A stretch of 54,061 nt of DNA from Candidatus Poseidoniales archaeon (lineage in GTDB: Archaea; Thermoplasmatota; Poseidoniia; Poseidoniales; Poseidoniaceae), in contig QQRW01000038.1 of assembly GCA_003602605.1 (NCBI GenBank), positions 1 through 54,061 on the forward strand, read 5' to 3'. Position 1 is the first letter of the stretch. Every line of letters starts with the position of its first letter. The translations under genes were made by a program, and so were the position numbers. This document shows positions 37,881-48,074 of the stretch, one piece after another. A model generated the notes under the pieces. The model saw only the letters and a list, made by a program, of their open reading frames with translations, was not told the DNA's origin and ran no database searches.

Positions 37881-38005
37881 CCGTTAAAACGGTATACTGC
37901 GCCATATAAGTAACGCAGTACCCCATTCCGGAACGATTTTTCGCGCCATGGAGCCTCAGTACAGCGGTTGGGGAAGCCGTAAAATGAAGTTGGGAGATTC
38001 GAAGA

Positions 38006-38239
38006 TTACAACTCAGCCCCGGCTAGAGTTTTGGTATCGATAATACCTGGGATTTGACGTATAGATTCAACAACAGATTGAGCAATGACTGCAAGACTCT
38101 CAGCAACGAGTTTGACGATAAGGTCATGATCTCCAAACAAGAGCGTGGCATCATCAACATTCGGCATATCTTTCACCGCCAAGTAAACTTCGTGCTCTTT
38201 ACCAGGTGCGACGTTAATCAGGACATATCCTACTGCCAT
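38006..38239 (-). CDS. Stand-alone Lrp/AsnC ligand-binding (RAM) domain protein
   Basis: AVGYVLINVAPGKEHEVYLAVKDMPNVDDATLLFGDHDLIVKLVAES... with no HTH domain. Confidence 0.8.
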   Translation of the reverse strand: MAVGYVLINVAPGKEHEVYLAVKDMPNVDDATLLFGDHDLIVKLVAESLAVIAQSVVESIRQIPGIIDTKTLAGAEL

Positions 38240-38287
38240 TGCAATCGTGCCTACCAGATGCTCAAAGCACATCAACTCTTCTCCGTA

Positions 38288-41200
38288 TCATTGCTGTAAG
38301 TCAAGAAGGTCCAGTTGTTCATCAGTGAATTGCATCCATTGGAGCAGCGTCCAGCCACTCGGCATTTCACCCTCAAGCCAAACTCGGTATTGTTCGTGGC
38401 TCCAACCTGCAGGCAATTGAAGAGTTGGAGAACCGTCGGATTGTTGATCTTGAGACACCTGTGTTTGTTCCTCGGTTTCAACTTGCCACAAGGGCGTAAC
38501 TTCTCCTTTCATCTTTCGTCGCCGTAGAGCGGTGATAGCTAGGACGGCCAGCGCAGCTGCCCCTCCGAACAACAACGGCGTAGACAACGAACTTACAGCT
38601 TCTGATTCGTTGGCAGCCACGGTTTGATTACAATCGAAGCAAGGTGGTTCAGGTTGGAGCGTTATGCTAAATTCAGAAGTATTCGATTGTGCCCATGAAT
38701 CGGTGCATGTTGCAGATACGAGCAGCGTAGCATTACTGAGTGCTCCAGTGGTTGGATACTGGAATTGAATTGATGCAGAAGTAGGAGACTGGGGGACCAA
38801 AGAAACCTGCAATTCTGCGAGTATAGTATTGTTTTGAGATATCTGGGCTGTGCATTCAATATCATCCGTACCATCTTGGTCAACAACTGTACCCGTAATG
38901 GAGAGGAGTTCCCCAGCAGATTTGTTTGCCAAAACCTCGACCGTCGTTTGTGGCATTGCATGATAAAACGGTACTTCAAGATTGAAGGAACGAACGAGGC
39001 CGTCGATGTCACGCGCTGTGAACAGGACCTGTCCTTCGCCATCAATGAATGTCCCATCAAGCCGTAAACGGAATTTGTAAAGAGTGTCGGATTCTTGGAA
39101 ATCGGGGAACGAAGCACAGGATGAGATTGAGGTACTGTTCGGAGAGACAGATCCGAGAGTGGGTGCATCAACCGACCATCCAAGTTGGGATAATGTCGCT
39201 TGCATTCTGTCGATTGGGCGTTCCGACTGCAAGTGAACCAGCATGTAGCCGGTCTGTCCAAATCGTAATGAATCGATGGTTCCTGACTCGTCGCATAGAT
39301 GTGCAGCGACAACGATTGGTGTTGTCAGAAGCAACGGCAAATCAAACTGTTGGGTGAACGTAGAACCATGCCGACCGGTCATGTCCAGAGTCAAGCTCAG
39401 TTCCCCAGATTCCAAAGGCACAGACACTGATGGAAGTTCAATCAAAACCGGATTACGAATATCAGAAGCACCAACTGGGATTGTTGTTCGTTCAGCCCCT
39501 GGCCAATCGATATGTAAATCCCCATTGGCGGATGAAAGCGGATCGTCGGAATCAGTAAACACAATGTGAGCATATTCTGCCCCTCCTCCACGAACACTGT
39601 CCAACGCAATGCCGTCCTTGTCGACGACTTCAACGACCGCCGAAGGGGCTCTGTCTCCGACTGAGATGACTCGCGAGTTCAACAGTAAACCGGACGAATC
39701 ACGTACTTCAAAAGTCACATCATCGAGCGCAGTGTTGACTTCTCGCTGGTATTCACCCACATAGCAATGGTGGGTGTTATCGGCTTGTTGCTCGTAACTC
39801 ATGTTGCCAAGAATACCAGCAGACACTCGAAGTGTCGGTTGCTGAGTGGTTCGATTAAAGTCTGCATCAAGTGCACAAACTTTCCAATTCGCCGTTTCTC
39901 CGCGATACATTTGACCCAACGGCTGATAGGGGAGTTGATTGATTCCCGACCAAGTAGGAGAGTCTACACCGCTGATGTGGGGGCCAAACCATTGAGCTTG
40001 TGCATCAACAATTATTGCCACCGACGCATCGAGCAAAAGCCCTTCCTGCATGCTGATATCATGGGCTGTTGCCCGCAAAACCAAAGTTCCTAGTGCGAGC
40101 GATGTTGGAAGAGTGATCGAAGCCTGCCAACGGAGTGCGTCGATACGCCCAGTTGCTTGAGAAAACCATTCAAGGTTGGAAAGATCAGATGCGTTCGAGG
40201 CTACAGACCATTCCAAGTCAACAGAAGTAACATTGACATCATCGGATGCTTCAATGGTACAGATGAAGTTATCACCACGCGCATATACTTGTGAATCACA
40301 ATAGATGCTCTCGACGACTGGAGGGGCGTTTACCCATATTCGAAGAGTGGCAAGATTGTTGCTCACATTCCGTTCATAGGAACCGCTGCTGGCATTTGAG
40401 TAGCGTATTCGCAAATCCATCCACCCCGTCTTTTCAGGTACCACAGTCAAGTTGTAAAGAATCCTTGACCCGCTCAAATCTCCTGCCGGAAGCGATATGT
40501 TTCCGTTGTAGAGTTCGATATTTCCTTGGATGTCTTGTACCAAAAGCGAACCATTGGAAGCGGACATGCCTCGATTCTCAAGAGCAAGTTGAATTTGAGA
40601 GGGTTGCATGTATGAGAAGTTCCCGATTTGTCGAACACCAAAGATGTTGATGTCATGATGGAGGTCTGCATAGGGTGCCATCTTTGGATCACCTACAGTA
40701 ACCCCCATCCAACTTGTCTGTAAGTTCGCAGCAGCATGGGCTTCTGCCAAGTTAAACCCTTGAGCATACATGCTTAGAAGTATACTTGGGGAGCCGACAG
40801 CGGTTAAGTATGGCTCGTAGACATAACCCTTCACACCAGAGACTCCATCCTCCAGCAGATCTGCGACGAGTGACTGCCCGTATGCAGTATTGGGGTTGAA
40901 GGAGCGACCTCCAGTCGAAACTGCCGTTTCAGCAATCGAACCGTTAACCCAAGAATTATGAGGAAGAATTGGATGCAAATTCATCGTATCAAGATAGACG
41001 GAACCGTCGGTCGATGTTGCTACAATGTCAAGTGGGACTCGAACCCGCAGCGAGACTGTGTCGACAGGCGGGCGGAATCGCATGGTTTGCGATTCCCATG
41101 TTGGAGCAAAAATCTTGGATTGAGACTGATTACTGGCGAGAAGTGTTCCGTTTGCATCGAACGAATCAACCTCGATTGTGAAGTCTCCATAGACATCACC

Positions 41201-43540
41201 AGTACGTTGCCCATAGACCGAGATGAGCCAGGCGTGATCCTTCAAATCATCCGGCAGCACGAATGTTTGTTCTATCGATGCAACAGATTGGCCGGTTCCT
41301 GAATACGCAGAACAGTCGCGATAAATATCGCGATGGAGCGTAGTGATTTCGTCATCTCTCAACGCCACATCCCATACCATGACGTTGTCGATCATACCTT
41401 CAAAGAAAGACGAGCCTGCTCGGTTAACACCGAGTTTGTACAGGTCTATATTGTTCAGAGCGCCTGAAGGATATGTGGTTGTACGTACCAACACGCCATC
41501 GAGGTATTGTTTAGCCGTAGCGCCCTCAAAAACAGTGACAATGTGGGTCCACTCTTGTGCTTGAACAGCACCAAAAGCTTGCGTTTGATTCGTATGCAGT
41601 TTCCATTCACCGCCTACAATGGCGTGTTGGAACGAACTGTTCGAGCCTGCAGCATTATCTACGGCAAAAACAGATGCATAGGTCGGCAGGGACGAAGTAT
41701 TGGCCCAAACCCACTGACTGACGGTGAAATTTCCAACCCAGTCATCGACATCGACATCAATGTAATCGTCGATACCGTCGTACCATAGACAGGAGCCATC
41801 GACGCACGTTTTCCAGTTACTGGAGTCCATGTTTTTGAGAGTGAAAGGGGTACTGGAGTTCACCGAATCTTGAGCGAGGCTACCACTGCCGTCTTCAAAA
41901 TCCCAATGATGGATGAGATTGGCTTCTGAAGGAATGTATGAATCTGAAAGTGAGAAGGCAGAGGATGGGATAAGTGATTTGCTTTGATTCGGGCCTTCCC
42001 ATGAGAGTTGCAATCCGTGCGGCCCGCCGCCTTGGAAGAACTCAACCCTGAAGTCATGCTTTCCTGCATCAAGTTGGATGTACTGAGACATTTCCCTCAT
42101 ACCGTGTGAACCGTAATTGGTAACCAAACTTTGTCCATCCAACCAAAGTTCCGAACCATCATCGGATGTCAAAAAGAAGGTCCAGTTTCCTGTTTCCGGC
42201 ACATCGAGAAGACCACTAAACCTGGCGCCCCAGTCGTTTTTAAACCGATTATCGAGGCCTGTATAAGCCTGCGATGAAGAGGAATATTGCAACGATGACT
42301 CGAGCCGTACATGGTCAGGTACACGGTCGATAAGCGTCGGCATAGAGGAAGTGCTGAAACTGACACCGTTGTTGTCGAACAATTCAGCGAGTATGCCTTG
42401 CGTACCGTTCCCAGATTCTTGAGTGCAAACGGCAGAGATTGATGCTTCCAAGGCATTGTTACCGTCTCTTTTGACATCCGATTGCGTGCTCCACTCAAAG
42501 GTATCACCTGATGAAAGCGTCGGAACGGTTGCATTCCAATAACGCGCTCCGCTGGAATACATCGCATCCGCAGTGTTGAACCCAGAATTTGGCAACTTGT
42601 TTTCATTCCAATTACCGTCGTTAGAGCCCCACGAAGCATAACCCATCACATTGGAAACATTTGTCAAAAACAGAGATGTGTCATCAAAAACTGTGTCCAA
42701 GCCCATGCTTCCGTTCAATAACCCATCTGCAGCATAGAGGTCATCGTTCCAGAACTTGTAACCTGAACCGTTGCGATTGGTTGCCAAGTCAAGTGCAAAT
42801 ACACCTCGTTCCCCAAGGCTGTTGTTTGCTTTTTCAATCAGGCCTAATGCTGTTTCAACGGTATATCCCGTGAGCCGGGTCATCAAGAAAAAACCGTATT
42901 GTTCACGCGAAAACGCCTCCACCGGACTTCCTGCCAGTGGACCATACCCGTGTTCGACCCAGTAATCTGAGCCAATGCTGGAGGATAGACTTCCACCTAA
43001 CAATGAAAATTCTTGATCGAAGCTTGCTTTGTTGTTCCCGCCGCTGATTCGTAAAGGTGTACCTTTGGTGGAAACAAGGTAGTTTAGTTCGGTTTCCGAA
43101 GAACGATTCGCAAGCATTTCCAAAAAAGGTGCAGCAAAATACTGGTCAAACTGGTCTCTGTTGATGGTTTCTTTCGTTGGTGCACTCGAATTATTGAAAA
43201 TGAATATGTTCTCTTCGGGAATATTGCGAGCATGAATAAAAGCCCAGCCTATCGTTCGACTAGCTTCTGAGTTGTTGTTGATGAGAACGCCCACATCAGA
43301 GTAATCATAGACGGTGAGAAAGTCAAATCCTTCTGGCTGGGCAATGTCGTTCCAGGGAGTTTGGTTCCAAACATCGTCATTTGAGTCACTAAAAAAGCCA
43401 GTAAATGCATCATTGAGTGACCGAGATGGGTTAGAATCAACCGCTGAATCACCACCTGTGGAATGCGCCAGTATAGGCGAAGAAACGCCGCCAATCATGA
43501 ACAGAAAAGTCATCAGAAGACTCGAAAACCTCCTGTCCAT
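38288..43540 (-). CDS. Giant secreted protein (1750 aa): TIGR03790-like N-terminus, PA14-like and LamG-like domains, C-terminal TM and tail
   Basis: DVGVLINNNSEASRTIGWAFIHARNIPEENIF; PA14-like TGNWTFFLTSDDGSELWLDG; LamG-like WYDGIDDYIDVDVDDWVGNFTVSQWVW; TM TPLLFGGAAALAVLAITAL; tail GWSHEQYRVWLEGEMPSGWTLLQWM. Confidence 0.85.
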   Translation of the reverse strand: MDRRFSSLLMTFLFMIGGVSSPILAHSTGGDSAVDSNPSRSLNDAFTGFFSDSNDDVWNQTPWNDIAQPEGFDFLTVYDYSDVGVLINNNSEASRTIGWAFIHARNIPEENIFIFNNSSAPTKETINRDQFDQYFAAPFLEMLANRSSETELNYLVSTKGTPLRISGGNNKASFDQEFSLLGGSLSSSIGSDYWVEHGYGPLAGSPVEAFSREQYGFFLMTRLTGYTVETALGLIEKANNSLGERGVFALDLATNRNGSGYKFWNDDLYAADGLLNGSMGLDTVFDDTSLFLTNVSNVMGYASWGSNDGNWNENKLPNSGFNTADAMYSSGARYWNATVPTLSSGDTFEWSTQSDVKRDGNNALEASISAVCTQESGNGTQGILAELFDNNGVSFSTSSMPTLIDRVPDHVRLESSLQYSSSSQAYTGLDNRFKNDWGARFSGLLDVPETGNWTFFLTSDDGSELWLDGQSLVTNYGSHGMREMSQYIQLDAGKHDFRVEFFQGGGPHGLQLSWEGPNQSKSLIPSSAFSLSDSYIPSEANLIHHWDFEDGSGSLAQDSVNSSTPFTLKNMDSSNWKTCVDGSCLWYDGIDDYIDVDVDDWVGNFTVSQWVWANTSSLPTYASVFAVDNAAGSNSSFQHAIVGGEWKLHTNQTQAFGAVQAQEWTHIVTVFEGATAKQYLDGVLVRTTTYPSGALNNIDLYKLGVNRAGSSFFEGMIDNVMVWDVALRDDEITTLHRDIYRDCSAYSGTGQSVASIEQTFVLPDDLKDHAWLISVYGQRTGDVYGDFTIEVDSFDANGTLLASNQSQSKIFAPTWESQTMRFRPPVDTVSLRVRVPLDIVATSTDGSVYLDTMNLHPILPHNSWVNGSIAETAVSTGGRSFNPNTAYGQSLVADLLEDGVSGVKGYVYEPYLTAVGSPSILLSMYAQGFNLAEAHAAANLQTSWMGVTVGDPKMAPYADLHHDINIFGVRQIGNFSYMQPSQIQLALENRGMSASNGSLLVQDIQGNIELYNGNISLPAGDLSGSRILYNLTVVPEKTGWMDLRIRYSNASSGSYERNVSNNLATLRIWVNAPPVVESIYCDSQVYARGDNFICTIEASDDVNVTSVDLEWSVASNASDLSNLEWFSQATGRIDALRWQASITLPTSLALGTLVLRATAHDISMQEGLLLDASVAIIVDAQAQWFGPHISGVDSPTWSGINQLPYQPLGQMYRGETANWKVCALDADFNRTTQQPTLRVSAGILGNMSYEQQADNTHHCYVGEYQREVNTALDDVTFEVRDSSGLLLNSRVISVGDRAPSAVVEVVDKDGIALDSVRGGGAEYAHIVFTDSDDPLSSANGDLHIDWPGAERTTIPVGASDIRNPVLIELPSVSVPLESGELSLTLDMTGRHGSTFTQQFDLPLLLTTPIVVAAHLCDESGTIDSLRFGQTGYMLVHLQSERPIDRMQATLSQLGWSVDAPTLGSVSPNSTSISSCASFPDFQESDTLYKFRLRLDGTFIDGEGQVLFTARDIDGLVRSFNLEVPFYHAMPQTTVEVLANKSAGELLSITGTVVDQDGTDDIECTAQISQNNTILAELQVSLVPQSPTSASIQFQYPTTGALSNATLLVSATCTDSWAQSNTSEFSITLQPEPPCFDCNQTVAANESEAVSSLSTPLLFGGAAALAVLAITALRRRKMKGEVTPLWQVETEEQTQVSQDQQSDGSPTLQLPAGWSHEQYRVWLEGEMPSGWTLLQWMQFTDEQLDLLDLQQ

Positions 43541-43695
43541 GCCACGGTGTACGAGTAATAGCGTTTAGAAATGCCGCCATTAAGTCACTGCGTCAAAGAA
43601 AAATGTTGAGATTCGGCAATCGTAAAAATCTCAAAATCAAAGGTTTTCATGAGAAAACTGCGAACTTGATAAGTAAGGTGGCCTCTCTTGCTTGG

Positions 43696-44325
43696 ATGAT
43701 GGCAGAACTCTACATGGCTCGGACATGCAAATGGGGAATTCTTCGCGTTGTTGGTGGAGATGTATGGAACCACAGCGGTGATGTATTGATTACACCTGCG
43801 AACAACAGACTCTCTGGCAGAGAGGGACTTGATGCCCAAATCCACGCAAAAGCAGGCGAAGAACTCACGCAAGTAACACGCAATATTTGCTTGGAAATGC
43901 GTAAAATAAACGCTCCACCGTGCGCTGTAACTCAAAACGTTGTTACCGAACCTTACGCGCTCTCATCCAACTACAAGCACATCATACATGTCGTCGGGCC
44001 GGACTGCCGAAGACCAAACCAAGACGAAGCACGGCGAACTCTTCTCCCAGAAACCTACGAAAACCTGTTTGCCACACTCGCCGAAATGGATGACGTAAAC
44101 ACAATTGTCGCACCTCCTCTTTCCATGGGTATCTTCGCATATCCACACCGAGAAGGTGCACGACTGACTTTGGAAATCCTTCTTGGCGTCCTTGACGGTG
44201 AAGAAGATCCCGGGATTTCAGAGTATACCATCGTCGTAAAAGAAAGAAATTTCATCAGCAACATGCGAACTGTCTACAGAGAAACAGAAGACCAACTCCC
44301 TGGTTACGATACGACATCTGCTTGA
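43696..44325 (+). CDS. Macro-domain (ADP-ribose-binding-like) protein
   Basis: VVGGDVWNHSGDVLITPANNRLSGREGLDAQIHAKAGEEL; HIIHVVGPDCR; IVAPPLSMGIFAYP. Confidence 0.8.
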   Translation: MMAELYMARTCKWGILRVVGGDVWNHSGDVLITPANNRLSGREGLDAQIHAKAGEELTQVTRNICLEMRKINAPPCAVTQNVVTEPYALSSNYKHIIHVVGPDCRRPNQDEARRTLLPETYENLFATLAEMDDVNTIVAPPLSMGIFAYPHREGARLTLEILLGVLDGEEDPGISEYTIVVKERNFISNMRTVYRETEDQLPGYDTTSA

Positions 44326-44335
44326 GGTGAAGGCA

Positions 44336-45184
44336 ATGGTCGACCTCGCAGCGATGGTCACCAGCACGCTCAGCAGCGAACGCCGCTCATTCCAGTCGGT
44401 TCTTATGCTCGCAAACAGTGTTCGAAAGGTGAAATTGGTTGCTGAAGTCCTGCCGAAAGAACTTGATTTGAAGGTACTTTCTAGCCAAAACCGTGTTGTT
44501 GAAGCCCTCCACGAAGCTGGTATCGAAAGTTCACTGCTTGAAGAGAGTTTGAGTTCACAAGGCCTCGGCGTTCTCAATCACATGCACGATTTAGTTCTTC
44601 AAGCGATTGGAGAAGGCAACCTCGCCAGCGGAGAGCGTTTGCTGGTGGTCTTAGCAGAACCTCTTGACGGTGTCATAGTCGTCGATACCTCGAACCTCAA
44701 CGCAAACAGATTCGCAACCATAGCCCAAGATTACAGCATTGACTTGGAGGTCCTCACCAAAATGATGCATTTAGCTCGTCATATCGGCTCAAGGGGGCGT
44801 GAAGGCCATGCAATTGGCGCCTTGTTCGCCCTTGGACCGTTACCGGCTCTACGAAAACACACAACTGCGCTGGTTCTCAATCCGTTCAAAGGCCATCCCC
44901 CTGAAAAAAGAAGTATTATCGATGAATCAAATCACGAGACCCTTGCAGAATTCGCATGGCTCGATGGAGCCATCCTGTTCAACCGCGAAGGGATTGCAAG
45001 TGACGCTGGTCGTTACATTCAGGTTCCAGCAGGCATTACGCCGAAGCCTGGAGAAGGCGGGCGCCATTTAGCCGCACGAGCGATATCACAGTTGGTTGAA
45101 GGAATCGCAGTGTGTGTCTCATCCTCTGGTTCAATCACGATGTATGCAAACGGCCGAAACCGGTACCGGGTCAAGTTGAATTGA
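44336..45184 (+). CDS. Diadenylate cyclase (DisA_N/DAC domain), archaeal type
   Basis: LAEFAWLDGAILFNREG (DGA) and PKPGEGGRHLAARAISQLVEGIAVCVSSSGSITMY (GxRHxxA); start follows GAGGTGA right after the macro-domain gene. Confidence 0.85.
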   Translation: MVDLAAMVTSTLSSERRSFQSVLMLANSVRKVKLVAEVLPKELDLKVLSSQNRVVEALHEAGIESSLLEESLSSQGLGVLNHMHDLVLQAIGEGNLASGERLLVVLAEPLDGVIVVDTSNLNANRFATIAQDYSIDLEVLTKMMHLARHIGSRGREGHAIGALFALGPLPALRKHTTALVLNPFKGHPPEKRSIIDESNHETLAEFAWLDGAILFNREGIASDAGRYIQVPAGITPKPGEGGRHLAARAISQLVEGIAVCVSSSGSITMYANGRNRYRVKLN

Positions 45185-45727
45185 TTACTCGGATTCATCG
45201 GTACGAACACGGGAATTAAGGTTACGTTCAACTGAGCCTAAACTGGCACTGGTCGCTAAGAAATCCATCCGTACAGCATCGAGATTAGAGTGGTTAAGGT
45301 TGCGCTCGATACTCATCTTTGTCCGATTTATTGAAGCAATTCGTTGAGTTCTATCTTTCGGCCGTAGTACATCTCCTCGCTGGCTCATGAGCCATTCTTC
45401 CAAAAGCGCTTGACCCCATTCTGGTGCTCGCAAACGAGCTGCCAAGTGAATTTCCAATTGGCGATGACGGAAACGAACTCGCCCATCTGCAGTCCGAAAC
45501 GCTTGTATTGAGCCTGGATTCCAACGATCAAGCGGAATCTGTAGGTGCTCCTTACATTCAAGCGAACCGTCGCTATTTACGTCAAAATCTGCAATCAAGA
45601 CACTCCGGTTGAGTCGCATGAAAACCTGGGCCATATCCTCATCCGCATGCCATTCAGAAATTGCTTGTGGCAGTTGCCCCCACTCGTGTTCACACCATCT
45701 TTCAAGTGCAGGCCTGTACGACTCCAT
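45185..45727 (-). CDS. Hypothetical protein
   Basis: ORF convergent with the DAC gene; ATG 45727 chosen over the TTG at 45778. Confidence 0.55.
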   Translation of the reverse strand: MESYRPALERWCEHEWGQLPQAISEWHADEDMAQVFMRLNRSVLIADFDVNSDGSLECKEHLQIPLDRWNPGSIQAFRTADGRVRFRHRQLEIHLAARLRAPEWGQALLEEWLMSQRGDVLRPKDRTQRIASINRTKMSIERNLNHSNLDAVRMDFLATSASLGSVERNLNSRVRTDESE

Positions 45728-45758
45728 GTGAAACGCTCTTGGCGAACCATCATCAAGT

Positions 45759-47267
45759 TTGTTGAGAAAATCTGTCAAGATTCAAGGAGAAGGAGCGTTT
45801 GGGTTGTACATGGATGGTGCATGGGGTTCAGTCGAAGCAGACTGGAAGGTCGTCGTTGCACTGATTCTCGCATGGTATATCCTGCTCCGCATATGGGAGA
45901 AAAACGGAACGCTCGACCGTTGGGATGCATCACGTGTGTTCGGAGTCGTACTTATGGTTCGTAGCAACCGCGGCTTGAATACGCTCGACAAAATTGCCAA
46001 ACCCCGCAGATTTTGGAGAATTTACGGTGAAGTGGCGCTCTGGGTCTGCCTGTTCTCTATGTTTTTCGTTGCCATTGGCATGCTCTTGGCGTTCATTACA
46101 TCAGTCCTCAATCCACCTACTGCTGCGCCTCCGACTGCGAGTGAACTCGTTGCCATTCCGGGGCTTAATCCAATGATTCCATTGGGTTGGGGTGCTATGG
46201 CGTTCATCATCGCTCTGGTCATTCATGAATTCGGCCACGGCCTCTTAGCCCGAGCACACGGCATGAGAATCCGTGCTTTCGGTCTGCTGCAACTCGGCCC
46301 GCTGCCTCTCGGTGCCTTTGCGGAACCTCAGTATCAAGAACTCCACAAAGCCCCCCGAAAGGAGAGGATGCGAATGTTTGCTGCTGGACCAGCAACCAAT
46401 TTGTTTGCTGCTTTCGTTTGTTTGATATTGCTGGGCGGTCTTGCTGGAAATCTAACTTCAGCGAACATGAATCCTCATGTTCAGGGTATTGTGAAAGATT
46501 CTGGTGCAGATCAAGCTGGTCTGCAACCATGGGACACCATTCTACGAATTGATGACGTAGAGATAAGCGGTATTGAAGGGTTCCAAACGATTATGGCCGG
46601 TTACTCAGCCAACGATACTATTCTCGTCGATGTACTGCACGAAAACGGAGATGAGGAGACCATTGAGATTCTCCTTACCGATAAATACCAATATTACATC
46701 GAACTTGGATGGAATGAAGAAATTCTCGAGGCTCAAGACATCCAGGAAGGCGACGCCTTCGTCGGCGTGGTCGGAATAAGTGAGGGAACTCAAGGTATTG
46801 ACCGCTTAGCAGGGCCACTTGGTCCACGGTTTGACGGAGGCGTTGGAATGCGTGTCCTTTACACACCGTTCCACATTCTCAACATGATGATTGTACCCTT
46901 TGAACTCCAAGGCGTATCCATGCACCCAATGGAAGAAGCCATGCTCTCTCCATCGGATAATTTCCTTGGAGATACATTGGGTATTGGCGGATTACTCTTC
47001 ATGGTCAACTTCTTCTTCTGGCTGATGTGGGTCAACATTTTGCTTGGCTTCACCAACCTTATCCCCATGGTTCCATTTGATGGAGGACACTTATTCAAAG
47101 ACTGGTTACGGGGTACGCTCAATCGCCTTCAACGGGTTGGAAAGAAAACAAAATTATGGAAAATACACCCTATGTGGGTCGACCATATTTCGAACAAAGC
47201 ATCAAGCCTTTCGTCGGTTGCCTTGTTGATGATGTTGCTTTTCGTACTCCTCGTACCGTATTTCTGA
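45759..47267 (+). CDS. Site-2 protease (M50) membrane metalloprotease with PDZ-like domain
   Basis: ALVIHEFGHGLLARAHG; PDZ-like VQGIVKDSGADQAGLQPWDTILRIDDVEISG; NLIPMVPFDGGHLFKD. Confidence 0.9.
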   Translation: MLRKSVKIQGEGAFGLYMDGAWGSVEADWKVVVALILAWYILLRIWEKNGTLDRWDASRVFGVVLMVRSNRGLNTLDKIAKPRRFWRIYGEVALWVCLFSMFFVAIGMLLAFITSVLNPPTAAPPTASELVAIPGLNPMIPLGWGAMAFIIALVIHEFGHGLLARAHGMRIRAFGLLQLGPLPLGAFAEPQYQELHKAPRKERMRMFAAGPATNLFAAFVCLILLGGLAGNLTSANMNPHVQGIVKDSGADQAGLQPWDTILRIDDVEISGIEGFQTIMAGYSANDTILVDVLHENGDEETIEILLTDKYQYYIELGWNEEILEAQDIQEGDAFVGVVGISEGTQGIDRLAGPLGPRFDGGVGMRVLYTPFHILNMMIVPFELQGVSMHPMEEAMLSPSDNFLGDTLGIGGLLFMVNFFFWLMWVNILLGFTNLIPMVPFDGGHLFKDWLRGTLNRLQRVGKKTKLWKIHPMWVDHISNKASSLSSVALLMMLLFVLLVPYF

Positions 47268-47951
47268 TCACGAACGACGACGACGAAGTTCTGCGAGAAC
47301 ATCAAGTGGTTTGTGAGGAATACTTTGGGCTGGCTTGAGTTCTTCCAGTGAAGTTGATGGCAATGTTGATTGAGAAATGTTTGCCTTTATTGCCCGTGCC
47401 TCCAAACTGTGGAGAGCGGCCATTTCTGAACCTGCAGGTGAACATACCAAGGAAATGAATTCGTTCAACGGCATACCGTCTTCCCAATTAAGATAGACTG
47501 AGCCATTGCGATTTGTTGGAAAAGGGGGAATGGATTTTTCCAAAAGACGCAACCGACCGGTGAGATTACTGGTTTCAACACGGAAAATCCGCCATGAATC
47601 TCCACGTACGCCCTTCCGTCTGTGGGCATACAGTGGCATCAATTTACATCGCTCACCCTCGTCAACCATTGCCGCATACTGATCTTTTGTTCTTCCTGAG
47701 AGATACAATTTGTCTGCGCGTGTTGACTTGACTTCAATTGGAAAGCACATGTCCCCACGCAATGCCAGTAAATCACCGGTGCCTTCCATGCCGGAGCCTG
47801 CGGCACGAACGACAAGAAACGGTCGATAGACCACTTGCCGCATCCTTTCTTTTTCCAATGGGCTGCATGAACGGATAACCGATTCAACGCCCTTTGGAAC
47901 GCCTGCAAGAACCTGTCTCAGCTCCCGCTCGTATTGGCTCGACACAGGCAT
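47268..47951 (-). CDS. Hjc-like PD-(D/E)XK nuclease
   Basis: VVRAAGSGMEGTGDLLALRGDMCFPIEVKSTRADKLYLSGRTKDQY carries a D-x(n)-ExK pattern. Confidence 0.75.
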   Translation of the reverse strand: MPVSSQYERELRQVLAGVPKGVESVIRSCSPLEKERMRQVVYRPFLVVRAAGSGMEGTGDLLALRGDMCFPIEVKSTRADKLYLSGRTKDQYAAMVDEGERCKLMPLYAHRRKGVRGDSWRIFRVETSNLTGRLRLLEKSIPPFPTNRNGSVYLNWEDGMPLNEFISLVCSPAGSEMAALHSLEARAIKANISQSTLPSTSLEELKPAQSIPHKPLDVLAELRRRRS

Positions 47952-48074
47952 CCATCTTTGTCAATCGTTCTTGATGACTTCGGTCATTCGTAGAGATTCG
48001 TTCTTGGTTTCGACAAGAGCGGTAACAACCGCAAAGCCGGAACATTAGTTAATCTCGGAAAACAACAACATATT

